Shown here one piece after another: positions 35,801-43,318 of a stretch of 64,000 bases of DNA; positions within the stretch are counted from its first letter, which is position 1, and every line of letters starts with the position of its first letter. Below the pieces are notes generated by a model. That model saw nothing but the letters and a program-made list of their open reading frames with translations. It did no database searches and was not told the DNA's origin. The translations under genes were made by a program, and so were the position numbers. The DNA is from Streptomyces hiroshimensis (lineage in GTDB: Bacteria > Actinomycetota > Actinomycetes > Streptomycetales > Streptomycetaceae), in NCBI RefSeq assembly GCF_014650335.1, contig NZ_BMUT01000012.1, positions 248,001 through 312,000 of the forward strand, written 5' to 3'.

Positions 35801-36363
35801 TCGGCATGGACGCCTCGCGCCACCTGATGGCCGACCACCGGACGTTCCTCGCCGAGCTGGGGGCGATGCCCGCCCGGCGGCTGCAGAGCGCCCGGCACGG
35901 CGAGACCGTCCTGGTCGCGGGCGCCAAGGCCGCCACCCAGACGCCGCCGGTCCGCTCCGGCCGCCGCGTCATCTTCACCACCCTCGACGACGGTACGGGC
36001 CTGGTCGACTGCGCCTTCTTCGACGACAGCCACCCCGCCTGCGCGCACACCCTCTTCCACTCCTGGCTGCTGCTCGTCCGCGGCGTCGTCCAGCGCCGCG
36101 GGCCGCGCAGCCTGAGCGTGGTGGGCGCGGCGGCGTGGGACCTCGCGCAGCTGACCAGGCTCCGCGCGGAAGGGGGCCTGGAGGCGGTGGCCTCCGTGCT
36201 GGCGCACCCGGTGGCTTCCGCGGCCGGGCCCGCGGGCCCGGACCGGCGCATCCGCATGTCCACCGGCTACGCCATGCACCCCTGGGCCGACCTCCGGCCC
36301 GCGGGCGAAGGCGCGGCCACGGGCCGCAAGCTGTGGCACGCGAGCCCGGGGAGCGCGGGATGA
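32809..36363 (+). CDS. dnaE2: Error-prone DNA polymerase III alpha subunit DnaE2
   Basis: A 1184-aa C-family polymerase. It has an N-terminal PHP domain (FTHLHTASGFSMRYGAAHPE and VALTDRDTLAGAVRFARA), then the palm with the catalytic aspartates in LPDIDIDVES and LLKLDVLGVRM. Fingers include GFCKAHAVAFAV, and there is a C-terminal OB fold (FTTLDDGTGLVDCAFF). It is shorter than replicative DnaE and lacks the extended tau-binding tail, as usual for DnaE2/ImuC. The role is SOS-induced translesion synthesis. Its stop overlaps the start of the Y-family gene by four bases, and a LexA box precedes it. Confidence 0.95.
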   Translation: MVDREGAVFGQGVTAAAGGVGSVGSTGFTHLHTASGFSMRYGAAHPEQLAERAAERGMEAVALTDRDTLAGAVRFARASAKAGVRPVFGVNLAVREEPQQPSARQRTPVRGGAFVDESAPRAVFLARDGAHGWAALCGLVSAAHATHAGAAAHAARPELSLGDLAAAAPGVRTPLHVLLGPGSGPGRALAAGRPDRAARLLAPWREMFGDALRLETVWHGRTGTGPGSLRLAARTLGFAAEQGVPAVLSNAVRYADPGQGPVADVLDAARRLVPIDPRRPGALDSGERWLKGPGNMAALAERIAEAAGLRRDAARRLLATTEETAAACLVDPEDDLGLGKVHFPEAHLVGAGRRTADRVLRSRCTAGMVLRGYDRKPRYRRRLEDELAIIAGRNLASYFLTVARVVDDTRALGIRVAARGSGAGSLVNHLLGIAHADPVEHGLLMERFLSAHRKALPDIDIDVESARRLDVYRAIFDRFGADRVATVAMPETYRIRHAIRDVGTALGKDPAEVDRLAKAFPHIRARDARAALAELPELRGVAAEDHGRLWELVEALDGLPRGIAMHPCGVLLSDASLRARTPVVPTSGEGFPMAQFDKDDVEELGLLKLDVLGVRMQSAMAHAVTEIERATGRRIDLDDPGQVPPGDRRTYELIRSTETLGCFQIESPGQRDLVGRLQPSTFHDLVVDISLFRPGPVAADMVRPFIAARHGRAPVRYPDPALADALRETCGVVVFHEQIIEILHVMTGCDRHLADETRRALSDPQLVGRVRAWFAEEAAKLGHRPDAVRRTWEIVEAFGSYGFCKAHAVAFAVPTYQSAWLKAHHPAAFYAGLLTHDPGMYPKRLLLADARRRGVPILPLDVNRSGAAYSIELVSDGKGSGDAVWGLRLALSDVQGITAAETGRITAGRPYTSLPDLWHRARPGRPVAERLARVGALDAFGTNRRDLLLHIAELHHGTRGQRRGAAAQPTLIDDARAEPIGLPDLDAAERLDAELSVLGMDASRHLMADHRTFLAELGAMPARRLQSARHGETVLVAGAKAATQTPPVRSGRRVIFTTLDDGTGLVDCAFFDDSHPACAHTLFHSWLLLVRGVVQRRGPRSLSVVGAAAWDLAQLTRLRAEGGLEAVASVLAHPVASAAGPAGPDRRIRMSTGYAMHPWADLRPAGEGAATGRKLWHASPGSAG

Positions 36364-37430
36364 ACGCCCGCGCGCGGCTCGCCGCGATGCCGGACCCGCC
36401 GCCGACCGGGCCGGCCGGCCCCGCCGGCCCGCCCACCGTGCTCTACGTCCACTTCCACGCAGAGGAGGGCGCGCCCCTCGGCGAAGAGGCCTACGACGGG
36501 CTCCTCGCGCTGCTCACCGAGGTGACGCCCGTCGTCCAGGCCGTCCCCCCGGACGCCGCGCTCATGGAAGTCCGCGGCGCCACGCGCTACTTCGGGCAGG
36601 GCCCCGCCGGTCTCGCCGCACTCGTACGGGTACGCGCCCTCGCCCGGTACGGAGCCGACTGCACGGTCGGCATCGCGGGCAACCCGATGCTGGCCCGGAT
36701 GGCCGCGCAGGACGGACCGCCCGGCGCGGTGCGCACGCTGCCCGGGGACCCGGCCGCGGTGGCCGCGTTCCTCGCGGGCAAACCGGCCGCCGCCCTGTAC
36801 GGCGTGGGCCCGGCCACCGCCCGCACCCTGTGTTCGTACGGGCTCGACAGCATCGGCCGGATCGCCGCCGCGCCGCTGCCCGCGCTGCAGCGGATCCTGG
36901 GGCCCGCGACCGGGCAGCGGCTGCACGAGCGGGCGCGCGGCATCGACCCGACCCCCGTCACCCCGGGCGCGCGGGCCCGCTCGACGGCCGCGGAACACCG
37001 CTTCGGCAGGGACGAACTGGACGCCGGGCGGCGCCGCCGCGCCCTGCTCACGCTCGCCGACGGGCTGGGCGGACGGCTGCGGGAGAGCGGCCGGGTCGCC
37101 CGGGGGCTGACCCTCACCGTGCGCTACGCGGACGGCTCGGCGACCACCCGCACCCGGACCTTCACCGAGCCGACCGCGCACACCCCCGCGCTGACCTCGG
37201 CCGCGTACGCACTGCACGACGGGCTCGGGCTGCAGCGCGCCCGGGTCCGCAGCGTGGCGCTGCGCGCGGAGGGCCTCGGCGAGGCCGGACCGGCCGCGCA
37301 CCAGCTGTCGTTCGACCCCGCCGACGAGAAGGCGCGCCGGATCGAGGCGGCCGTCGACCGGGCGCGGGCCCGCTTCGGGCCGGCCGCGGCGGGGCCGGCG
37401 GCGGCGCTGACCAGGCGAGCCGTGGCCTGA
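36360..37430 (+). CDS. imuB: ImuB-like Y-family polymerase homologue
   Basis: A 356-aa protein starting at ATG 36360. It has the Y-family layout (palm, LYGVGPATARTLCSYGLDSIG helix-hairpin-helix, little finger), but the usual DMD motif of the active site reads HFH (VLYVHFHAEE) and the SxDE catalytic pair is replaced by MEVRGATRYFG. It is therefore predicted to be catalytically dead, like ImuB, and to serve as an adaptor. HQLSFDP near residue 314 fits a beta-clamp binding motif. It is translationally coupled to dnaE2. No ImuA' gene is adjacent. Confidence 0.88.
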   Translation: MNARARLAAMPDPPPTGPAGPAGPPTVLYVHFHAEEGAPLGEEAYDGLLALLTEVTPVVQAVPPDAALMEVRGATRYFGQGPAGLAALVRVRALARYGADCTVGIAGNPMLARMAAQDGPPGAVRTLPGDPAAVAAFLAGKPAAALYGVGPATARTLCSYGLDSIGRIAAAPLPALQRILGPATGQRLHERARGIDPTPVTPGARARSTAAEHRFGRDELDAGRRRRALLTLADGLGGRLRESGRVARGLTLTVRYADGSATTRTRTFTEPTAHTPALTSAAYALHDGLGLQRARVRSVALRAEGLGEAGPAAHQLSFDPADEKARRIEAAVDRARARFGPAAAGPAAALTRRAVA

Positions 37431-37432
37431 GC

Positions 37433-37461
37433 TTGTTACGGAACAACGTCGTCCATATAAA
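37433..37461 (+). promoter_or_regulatory. Sigma70-like promoter candidate for the lipase gene
   Basis: TTGTTA, 17 nt, TATAAA: a good match to the housekeeping consensus in spacing and sequence, AT-rich in a GC-rich genome. It lies about 150 bp upstream of the lipase start and just after the imuB stop. Confidence 0.45.
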
Positions 37462-37477
37462 GAGCACATGTCGGATT

Positions 37478-37493
37478 CCTTGACCGATCAAGG
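37478..37493. promoter_or_regulatory. Short perfect hairpin in the lipase leader
   Basis: CCTTGA, CCGA, TCAAGG: a 6-bp perfect stem with a 4-nt loop about 17 bp downstream of the candidate promoter -10. It may be an operator or a leader hairpin. It is weak as a terminator because the stem is short and no T-run follows. Confidence 0.35.
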
Positions 37494-37614
37494 AGTGCCA
37501 CGCATTCTTACTCGCACGTAAGTTAACGCTCTTTCAGCGCGACTACGTTTCCGGGCCTCCGTGTGCCCATTCCTGTGACCACCCCCCACCAGGCCCTACC
37601 TGCGAGGAGTTCAT

Positions 37615-38526
37615 GTGAAGCTGCCCTGGAGACCCATGCGTACCCTGCTCCCCGCCCTGGCCCTCGCCCTCTCGGCCGGTGCCCTCACCACCCCCGCGGC
37701 CGCGGCCGCTTCGTCTCACGATTCCCGTGCCGCTTCCGTCGCCGGCGAGGCCGCCGGCGGGACCGTCGGCAGCGGCTGGAACGACTACTCCTGCAAGCCG
37801 TCGGCCGCCCACCCGCGCCCCGTCGTCCTCGCACACGGCACCCTCGGCAACTCCGTGGACAACTGGCTCGTCCTCGCGCCCTACCTGAAGAACCGCGGCT
37901 ACTGCGTCTTCTCCCTCGACTACGGCAAGCTGCCCGGCGTGCCGCTCTTCTACGGGCTCGGCCCGATCGCGAAGTCGGCCGAGGAGCTCTCCGCGTACGT
38001 CGACAAGGTCCGCTCCGCCACCGGTGCCGACAAGGTGGACATCGTCGGCCACTCCCAGGGCGGCGCGATGCCGCGCTACTACCTCAACTTCCTGGGCGGC
38101 AAGGACAAGGTGAACTCCCTCACCGGCATCGCCCCCAACAACCACGGCACGACGCTGTCGGGCCTGGTCACCCTGATGGACAAGATCCCCGGAGCCCGCA
38201 ACGCGATCGGCGGCCTGACCCCCGGCCTCACCGACCAGGCGATCGGCTCCGATTACCTCAAGAAGATGAACTCCGTCCCCGACACCGTGCCGGGCGTCCG
38301 CTACACGGTCATCGCGACCAAGTACGACGAGGTCGTCACGCCGTACACCTCCGGCTACCTGACCGGGCCCGACGTGCGCAACGTCCTGCTCCAGGACCTC
38401 TGTGCCGTGGACTTCTCCGAGCACATCGCGATCGGCACCGTCGACCGCGTCGTCGCGCACGAGGTCGCCAACGCGCTCGACCCGGAGCACGCCACCCCGA
38501 CCACCTGCGCGTCCGTCATCGGCTAA
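37615..38526 (+). CDS. Secreted alpha/beta-hydrolase lipase
   Basis: A 303-aa secreted lipase. It starts at GTG 37615 with GAGGAG five bases upstream. The signal peptide ends around AAAAASSHD. The alpha/beta fold shows the oxyanion region VVLAHGTLGNS, the nucleophile elbow GHSQGG, a distal acid region and a late His in SEHIAIGTVD. The pattern matches Streptomyces extracellular lipases/triacylglycerol esterases of the EstA/LipB-like group. Two cysteine pairs could stabilise it outside. It is monocistronic, after its own promoter candidate. Confidence 0.92.
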   Translation: MKLPWRPMRTLLPALALALSAGALTTPAAAAASSHDSRAASVAGEAAGGTVGSGWNDYSCKPSAAHPRPVVLAHGTLGNSVDNWLVLAPYLKNRGYCVFSLDYGKLPGVPLFYGLGPIAKSAEELSAYVDKVRSATGADKVDIVGHSQGGAMPRYYLNFLGGKDKVNSLTGIAPNNHGTTLSGLVTLMDKIPGARNAIGGLTPGLTDQAIGSDYLKKMNSVPDTVPGVRYTVIATKYDEVVTPYTSGYLTGPDVRNVLLQDLCAVDFSEHIAIGTVDRVVAHEVANALDPEHATPTTCASVIG

Positions 38527-38569
38527 AACCGCTGGCCCCGGCGCCGCTCATGAGGAAGCCTCAACCTTC

Positions 38570-39091
38570 ATGAGCGCCTCGAACACTGTTCTGCAGGCCG
38601 GAGATGACGTGACGGTCACCCTGGTCAAGGAGTCCCGGTCCGGTATCGGCTACCCCGCGGTCGTCGTGCGCGACGACGGCACCCACGCCGTCGTGCGCGC
38701 GCCGTGGGCGGCCCCGGCGGACCGGGACTTCGGCTTCGTCCGCTTCGAGCACGGTGACGTCTTCACCGAGCACTACTGGCGCGACCGCTGGTACGCCGTC
38801 AAGGAAGTACGCACCGCCGACGGCACCCTGAAGGGCTGGTACTGCGACATCACCCGCCCCGCCCGCATCACCCCGGACGGCATCGTCTCCACCGACCTGG
38901 ACCTCGACCTGTGGATCTCGGCGGACGGCACCACGATCCTCCGCCTGGACGAGGACGAATTCGAGGAGAGCGGCCTGCAGGACCGCGACCCGTCAGCAGC
39001 ACGCCGGGCCTGCGCGGCCCTGGACGAACTGGAGGGCCTGGCCCGCGCGGGCGGGCTGACGGAGCTGCTGGGCCAACGTGCCGCGGGGTGA
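38570..39091 (+). CDS. DUF402 (FomD-like) protein
   Basis: A 173-aa cytosolic protein starting at ATG 38570 (MSASNTVLQAGDDVTVTLVK); GAGGAAG lies about 11 bases upstream. The DUF402 barrel signatures are DFGFVRFEHGDVFTEHYWRD, GWYCDITRPARI and TDLDLDLWISADG. Members are small beta-barrel phosphohydrolases (FomD, Ntdp-like) that act on nucleoside or cytidylyl diphosphates with metal. It stands alone here, 40 bp after the lipase, and a housekeeping nucleotide-related role is likely. Confidence 0.85.
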   Translation: MSASNTVLQAGDDVTVTLVKESRSGIGYPAVVVRDDGTHAVVRAPWAAPADRDFGFVRFEHGDVFTEHYWRDRWYAVKEVRTADGTLKGWYCDITRPARITPDGIVSTDLDLDLWISADGTTILRLDEDEFEESGLQDRDPSAARRACAALDELEGLARAGGLTELLGQRAAG

Positions 39092-39119
39092 CGGGACCGA
39101 TCGGTAAAGGATGTCTGCC

Positions 39120-39680
39120 ATGAGCGGACCCGTAGTGGTGATCGAATTGGCCGGAACGGCGCCGGGCGTGCTGGTGGAGCGGCTTCGGGAGGAAGTACTT
39201 GCACTGTCGGACGGGTGCGAGGAGGAGCGGCCCGGGGAGTTCGGGATCGGTGTGCCCGTCGAGCGACTCGGGATTCCCGGTCCCCGTTCCGGTGCGGGCG
39301 GAGAGGGCGTCAGGCCGTTCGTGGTCTCCCTGATGGGGCCCGGCGTCGGCGACGAGGACCTCTTCGAGGCCGAGCACGCGCGGGAGCCCGGTGAGCCCGG
39401 CCCGGCGTCCCTGATCGGGTTCACCCCGACGCACGCCGTCGACGTCGTCGCCCTGTGCGGCAGCCCCGTCGACCACCTTGCCGCAGCGCTGCTGACGGCC
39501 CGCCTCATGGACGCGATCGGCGGGGTGGCGAGCGCCGAGCTGCGGCAGGACCAGGTGCCGGACGTCGCCGGGCTGCCCGGCATCGTCGCCAGGGCGAACG
39601 GGCCGTACCCGGCCGTGTTCGGCACGGCGGAGTTCCTGCGGGCCTGGGCCGGTCGGCCCGGCTTCCGCCTCGTCGCGTAG
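39120..39680 (+). CDS. DUF6368-like hypothetical protein
   Basis: A 186-aa protein. ATG 39120 is preferred since AAAGGA lies eight bases upstream; ATG 39111 has no RBS room. It begins SGPVVVIELAGTAP, and further stretches are SLIGFTPTHAVDVVALCGSP and LLTARLMDAIGGVASAELR, matching proteins often labelled DUF6368. It is soluble, acidic and without catalytic motifs. Proteins of this group look like immunity or housekeeping proteins, but I cannot assign a function. Confidence 0.7.
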   Translation: MSGPVVVIELAGTAPGVLVERLREEVLALSDGCEEERPGEFGIGVPVERLGIPGPRSGAGGEGVRPFVVSLMGPGVGDEDLFEAEHAREPGEPGPASLIGFTPTHAVDVVALCGSPVDHLAAALLTARLMDAIGGVASAELRQDQVPDVAGLPGIVARANGPYPAVFGTAEFLRAWAGRPGFRLVA

Positions 39681-39784
39681 CGGTCCGTAGGCTGGAGGCG
39701 ACAGCGGTCCCGTACACGGGGCCGGAGGACATGCGCCGGGACGTGACGGATGCGACCGGACAACGGACTTCGAGGTGAGTGAAC

Positions 39785-40327
39785 TTGACGGACGCGGGCC
39801 GGGGAGAGGGCGCCACAGCCCGTCGGCGGATACCCCTGCTTCTCGCAGTGGCGGGTGCCGCCTACGCGCTCGACCTGGGCAGCAAGCTGGCCGTGGTCGC
39901 CGGACTGGAGAACCGGGCACCCGTCGAGCTGATCGGCAGCTGGCTGGAGCTGCGGGTGATGCGCAACGCCGGTGCGGCGTTCGGCATCGGCGAGGCGCTG
40001 ACCATCGTGCTCACGCTCGTCGCCACGACCGTCGCCGTGGTGATCGTCCGGCTGGCGCGCAAGCTCTACAGCGCCCCGTGGGCGCTCGCCCTGGGGCTGC
40101 TGCTGGGCGGCGCGCTCGGCAACCTGACGGACCGTCTCTTCCGCTCCCCCGGTGACTTCCAGGGTGCGGTCGTCGACTTCATCTCCGTGCGCGGCTTCAG
40201 CGTGATGAACCTCGCCGACTGGGCGATCTTCTGCGGGGGCGTCCTGATCGTGGCCTACTCCTTCCTCGGGTGGGAGCTGGACGGCACCGGGCGGGAAGCC
40301 GGCCGTAAGAGCGCCGAGGCGGTCTGA
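39785..40327 (+). CDS. lspA: Lipoprotein signal peptidase II
   Basis: A 180-aa membrane peptidase with four transmembrane helices. The catalytic aspartates sit in LGNLTDRLFR and VMNLADWAIF, with RNAGAAFGI in the second conserved block. It cleaves signal peptides from prolipoproteins. TTG 39785 has GAGGTGA six bases upstream; GTG 39779 would overlap that RBS, so TTG is preferred. Most lspA genes are linked to ileS or rluD; this one is alone, so it could be a paralogue of the main enzyme. The gene may help process lipoproteins such as the substrate-binding protein encoded at 44314. Confidence 0.93.
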   Translation: MTDAGRGEGATARRRIPLLLAVAGAAYALDLGSKLAVVAGLENRAPVELIGSWLELRVMRNAGAAFGIGEALTIVLTLVATTVAVVIVRLARKLYSAPWALALGLLLGGALGNLTDRLFRSPGDFQGAVVDFISVRGFSVMNLADWAIFCGGVLIVAYSFLGWELDGTGREAGRKSAEAV

Positions 40328-40330
40328 CCC

Positions 40331-40357
40331 GCCTGGCCTGCCTGGCCTGCCTGGCCC
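40331..40357. repeat. 9-bp tandem repeat after lspA
   Basis: Three units of GCCTGGCCT (the last with one change) directly after the lspA stop. The rest of the 183-bp gap to 40510 holds no gene. Confidence 0.8.
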
Positions 40358-40510
40358 GTCTTCCCCGCAGACCGCCGCCCGGCGCGCGGCACTCCCCGCG
40401 CGCCCGGCCGCGCACTGATGAGCCGTTGGCGAACCGGGGCCGGGCCATGGATCCATGGCGGTGCCGGGGTGGAGGCTGTGACTCCCCATCCCTCGTCCTT
40501 GAGGAACGTC

Positions 40511-41512
40511 GTGTCCCCCGTGCCCAGTTCCCGGCCGCCGGTCACCGATCTCCCCGAGTCTGAGCGGGTCAGCCCGCATCTCGGCGAAGCCGCCGCGTTC
40601 ATCGACCGGTGGGTGCGGCGCACCGGGCTCATCCAGTCCTTCTCCGCGCAGCGGCGCTTCCGCCGGGCGCGCTGCGTCGATCTCGCGGCGCGGGTGGCTC
40701 CGCAGGCCACGTGCCCACGGCTGCAGCGGACGGCGGCCTGGATCGTCTGGTTCCACGTCCTGGACGACCGGTGCCGCCACCCTCGCGGGGAAGAGTACGC
40801 GTTCGGATTCGGTGTGCTGCCCGACTTCCTGCCCACGGACGGCGGGCCCACCCCGCCGGCCCGGACGGCGCTGCAGCGAGCCCTCGCCGACGTGTGGCGG
40901 ATGACGGCCCCGGCGATGTCGCCTGCCTGGCGCGAGCGCTTCGCCGGCCGCTTCCGCGAACTGTCCGACCGACGGCCGTGGGACGCCCTCGTCGCGGGGT
41001 CCGCGCTCGACCTCGTCGAGTACGTCTGCGGATGCGAACTCCCGCCGTCCGCACGCGAGCTGGCGTCGTTCCGGTCCGTGTCCGGGGCCGCCACCGCGGT
41101 GCTCGCGTGCGACGGCGCGGGACCGGAAGCGGAGGCGGAGACGCGGGCGGGGGCGGAGGCGCGGGCAGGGGCGGAGGCGTTCCGCGATGCGCTTCGGGAC
41201 GCGCTCCGGGGCGCGCTCCAGCGATTCGTGGCGGAGGCGGCACGGGCCGGGCTCCCTCCGGCCGCGCTCTCGGCGGTGTCCGCCTACGCCCACGCCCTCG
41301 CGCTCTGGGCGGACGGCCGGCTGGCCTGGGCCCTGCACGGCGGCCCGGCCGGGGCCGCGGCCCCCGAACCCGGCGGGCACCGGCCCCTCCTCCTCGCCGA
41401 GGACGTCACCGGCGTCCCCGTCGACCTGCTGCGCCCACGGCGACCCGCGCCGCCGCCCGTCCCCTCCACGAGCGGCAGCGCGGGCACCGCCCTACATCGT
41501 GGCCGCGAGTAG
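40511..41512 (+). CDS. Degenerate class I terpene-synthase-like protein
   Basis: A 333-aa protein starting at GTG 40511 with GAGGA five bases upstream. Length and helical pattern match bacterial class I terpene synthases. An aspartate-rich segment WFHVLDDRCRH (residues 80-90) sits at the right place, and YxxxLxxWxxGxLxW at 259-273 matches the C-terminal helix before the usual RY. The second metal motif (NDxxSxxxE), expected near 200-212, is replaced by CDGAGPEAEAE and a Gly-Ala-Glu repeat, and the first motif lacks its third acid. It is probably inactive or altered. It converges on, and overlaps by 21 bp, the ABC ATPase gene. Confidence 0.65.
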   Translation: MSPVPSSRPPVTDLPESERVSPHLGEAAAFIDRWVRRTGLIQSFSAQRRFRRARCVDLAARVAPQATCPRLQRTAAWIVWFHVLDDRCRHPRGEEYAFGFGVLPDFLPTDGGPTPPARTALQRALADVWRMTAPAMSPAWRERFAGRFRELSDRRPWDALVAGSALDLVEYVCGCELPPSARELASFRSVSGAATAVLACDGAGPEAEAETRAGAEARAGAEAFRDALRDALRGALQRFVAEAARAGLPPAALSAVSAYAHALALWADGRLAWALHGGPAGAAAPEPGGHRPLLLAEDVTGVPVDLLRPRRPAPPPVPSTSGSAGTALHRGRE

Positions 41513-43318
41513 CTCGCGCGTGTAGGGGGCCTTCGGATCGCCGAACACCTCGTCCCGCGGTCCGCTCTCCACCACGGTCCCGGCCCGCATCACCGCCACC
41601 CGGTCGCAGAAGTGCCGGACGACGGCGAGGTCGTGCGAGACGAAGAGCAGGGACAGGCCCAGTTCCTCGCGGAGGTCCATGAGGAGGTTGAGCACCTGCG
41701 CCTGCACGGAGACGTCCAGCGCCGAGACCGGCTCGTCCGCGATGATCAGGCGGGGGCGGAGGGCCAGGGCGCGGGCGATGCCGATGCGCTGGCGCTGGCC
41801 GCCGGAGAACTCGTGCGGGTAGCGGCCGAGATGGGCGGCCTGCAGGCCCACCTGCTCCAGCAGCCCGGCGGCCCGGGCGCGGCGCTCGCCCTTGTCCAGG
41901 GCGGTGTGCACCCGCAGGGGCGTGGTGACGATCTCCTCGACGGTACGGCGCGGGTTGAGCGAGGCGTACGGGTCCTGGAAGACCAGCTGGACGTCACGGC
42001 TGAGCTCGCGGCGCAGGCGGGTGTCGGCCGCGGCGCGGGAGATGTCCCGGCCGTCGAACCGCACGGCCCCCGACGTGGGGCGCTGCAGCCCCGCGAGAAC
42101 CCTCGCCGTGGTCGACTTCCCGGACCCGGATTCGCCTACGAGGCCGAGCGTCTCGCCTGCGTCGATGCGCAGACTCACGCCGCGCACGGCTTGCACGGCG
42201 CCGCGCCCTCTCCGGAGCCCCCGGCGCCCACCGAACTCCACCCGGAGATCGACGACCTCGGCCAGCGGCGCGGCAGGACCCGACCCGGCACCGCCGGACT
42301 CCGCCGCGGAGCGACTCGCCGTCGCGGCGGACACTTCTTGCCCAGCGTGTCCGCCACCAGGGCGCGCCGCCCCCTTCCCGGCAGCAGCCGAGGTCGGTTC
42401 GGCACCACCGGACTCCGCCGTCGGGCGGCCCACCGTCGCGGCGGACTCCCCGTGCCCGGCGCCGCCGTACCCGGCGCCAGCCGGAGCAGGGTCGTCGACC
42501 GTCCGCAGCCGAGTCCCCGGCACCGTGTTCAGCGTCGGGGCCGCGCCGGTCAGCGCTCTCGTGTACGGGTGCGCCGCGTCGTTCAGGAGTTTGCGAGTGG
42601 GGCCCTCCTCCAGGCCCCTTCCGCCCCGCATCACGAGCATGCGGTCGCACACGTGCGCCACCACCCCCACGTCGTGGGTGACGAGCAGCACCGCCGTGCC
42701 GCTCTCCTCCTGCAGTTCGGCCAGGAGGTCGAGGACCTGCCGCTGTACGCGCGCGTCCAGCGCCGTCGTGGGCTCGTCGGCGATGAGCACGTCGGGGCTG
42801 TTGATCAGCGCCATGGCGATCATCACGCGCTGCCGCATGCCGCCCGAGAACCGGTGCGGGTAGTCACGGGCGCGGGCGGCCGGGATGCCGACGCGTTCCA
42901 GCACGGCCAGGGCCTTCTCCTTCGCGTCGGCCCGCCGCCCCGCCCCCGCCGGGGCGTGCACGCGGTACGCCTCGGCCAGCTGTGCCCCCACCGTGTGGAA
43001 GGGCGACAGGGCGGCCAGCGCGTCCTGGAAGACCATCGCGATCCGCGCGCCCCGCAGGGCCCGCACGGCGGAGTCGGGCGCGCCGACGACCTCCGTGCCG
43101 CCGACCAGGACGCTGCCGCTCACCCGCGTACGGGCCGGGTCGTGCAGCCCCATGGCCGCCAGCCCCACCGTGGACTTGCCCGAGCCGGACTCCCCCACCA
43201 GGCCCAGGACTTCACCGCGTTCCAGGTCGAAGGAGAGGCCGTCGACGGCCGTGGTCTCCGTGCCCTCCCTCCCCCGGAAGGACACCGTCAGATCGCGTAC
43301 GGACAGAGCCGGCGTCAT
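41492..43318 (-). CDS. Fused ABC ATPases (DppD-DppF type)
   Basis: A 608-aa protein containing two complete ATP-binding cassettes of the oligopeptide/nickel type. NBD1 (1-280) has Walker A GESGSGKST, signature FSGGMRQR and Walker B LIADEPTTALD. NBD2 (about 350-608) has GESGSGKST, FSGGQRQR and IIADEPVSALD. The linker (about 285-350) is Gly/Ala/Ser/Glu-rich and contains two similar units, SAATVGRPTAESGGAEPT and SAATASRSAAESGGAG. These are encoded by two direct copies of a repeat that is intergenic elsewhere. It starts at ATG 43318, overlapping the permease stop as ATGA. It powers the transporter encoded upstream. Confidence 0.94.
   Translation of the reverse strand: MTPALSVRDLTVSFRGREGTETTAVDGLSFDLERGEVLGLVGESGSGKSTVGLAAMGLHDPARTRVSGSVLVGGTEVVGAPDSAVRALRGARIAMVFQDALAALSPFHTVGAQLAEAYRVHAPAGAGRRADAKEKALAVLERVGIPAARARDYPHRFSGGMRQRVMIAMALINSPDVLIADEPTTALDARVQRQVLDLLAELQEESGTAVLLVTHDVGVVAHVCDRMLVMRGGRGLEEGPTRKLLNDAAHPYTRALTGAAPTLNTVPGTRLRTVDDPAPAGAGYGGAGHGESAATVGRPTAESGGAEPTSAAAGKGAARPGGGHAGQEVSAATASRSAAESGGAGSGPAAPLAEVVDLRVEFGGRRGLRRGRGAVQAVRGVSLRIDAGETLGLVGESGSGKSTTARVLAGLQRPTSGAVRFDGRDISRAAADTRLRRELSRDVQLVFQDPYASLNPRRTVEEIVTTPLRVHTALDKGERRARAAGLLEQVGLQAAHLGRYPHEFSGGQRQRIGIARALALRPRLIIADEPVSALDVSVQAQVLNLLMDLREELGLSLLFVSHDLAVVRHFCDRVAVMRAGTVVESGPRDEVFGDPKAPYTRELLAATM
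42281..42332. repeat. Dispersed 46-bp repeat, coding copy D1
   Basis: CGGCACCGCCGG, 26 nt, GCGGCGG inside the linker-coding part of the fused ABC ATPase. It encodes SAATASRSAAESGGAG in the minus direction. It is a direct copy of D2 (42395-42448) and resembles the intergenic repeats at 14.9, 49.6 and 61.0 kb. Confidence 0.55.
42395..42448. repeat. Dispersed 46-bp repeat, coding copy D2
   Basis: CGGCACCACCGG, 26 nt, GCGGCGG, the second direct copy in the ABC ATPase linker, encoding SAATVGRPTAESGGAEPT. The flanking GGTTCGGCAC matches the outer end of the intergenic copy near 61.16 kb. Confidence 0.55.

Noticed and set aside
31639..36339. Open frame of 1566 codons antisense to dnaE2
   Set aside because: It mirrors the high-GC codon bias of dnaE2 and runs through neighbouring genes; it shows no domain features.
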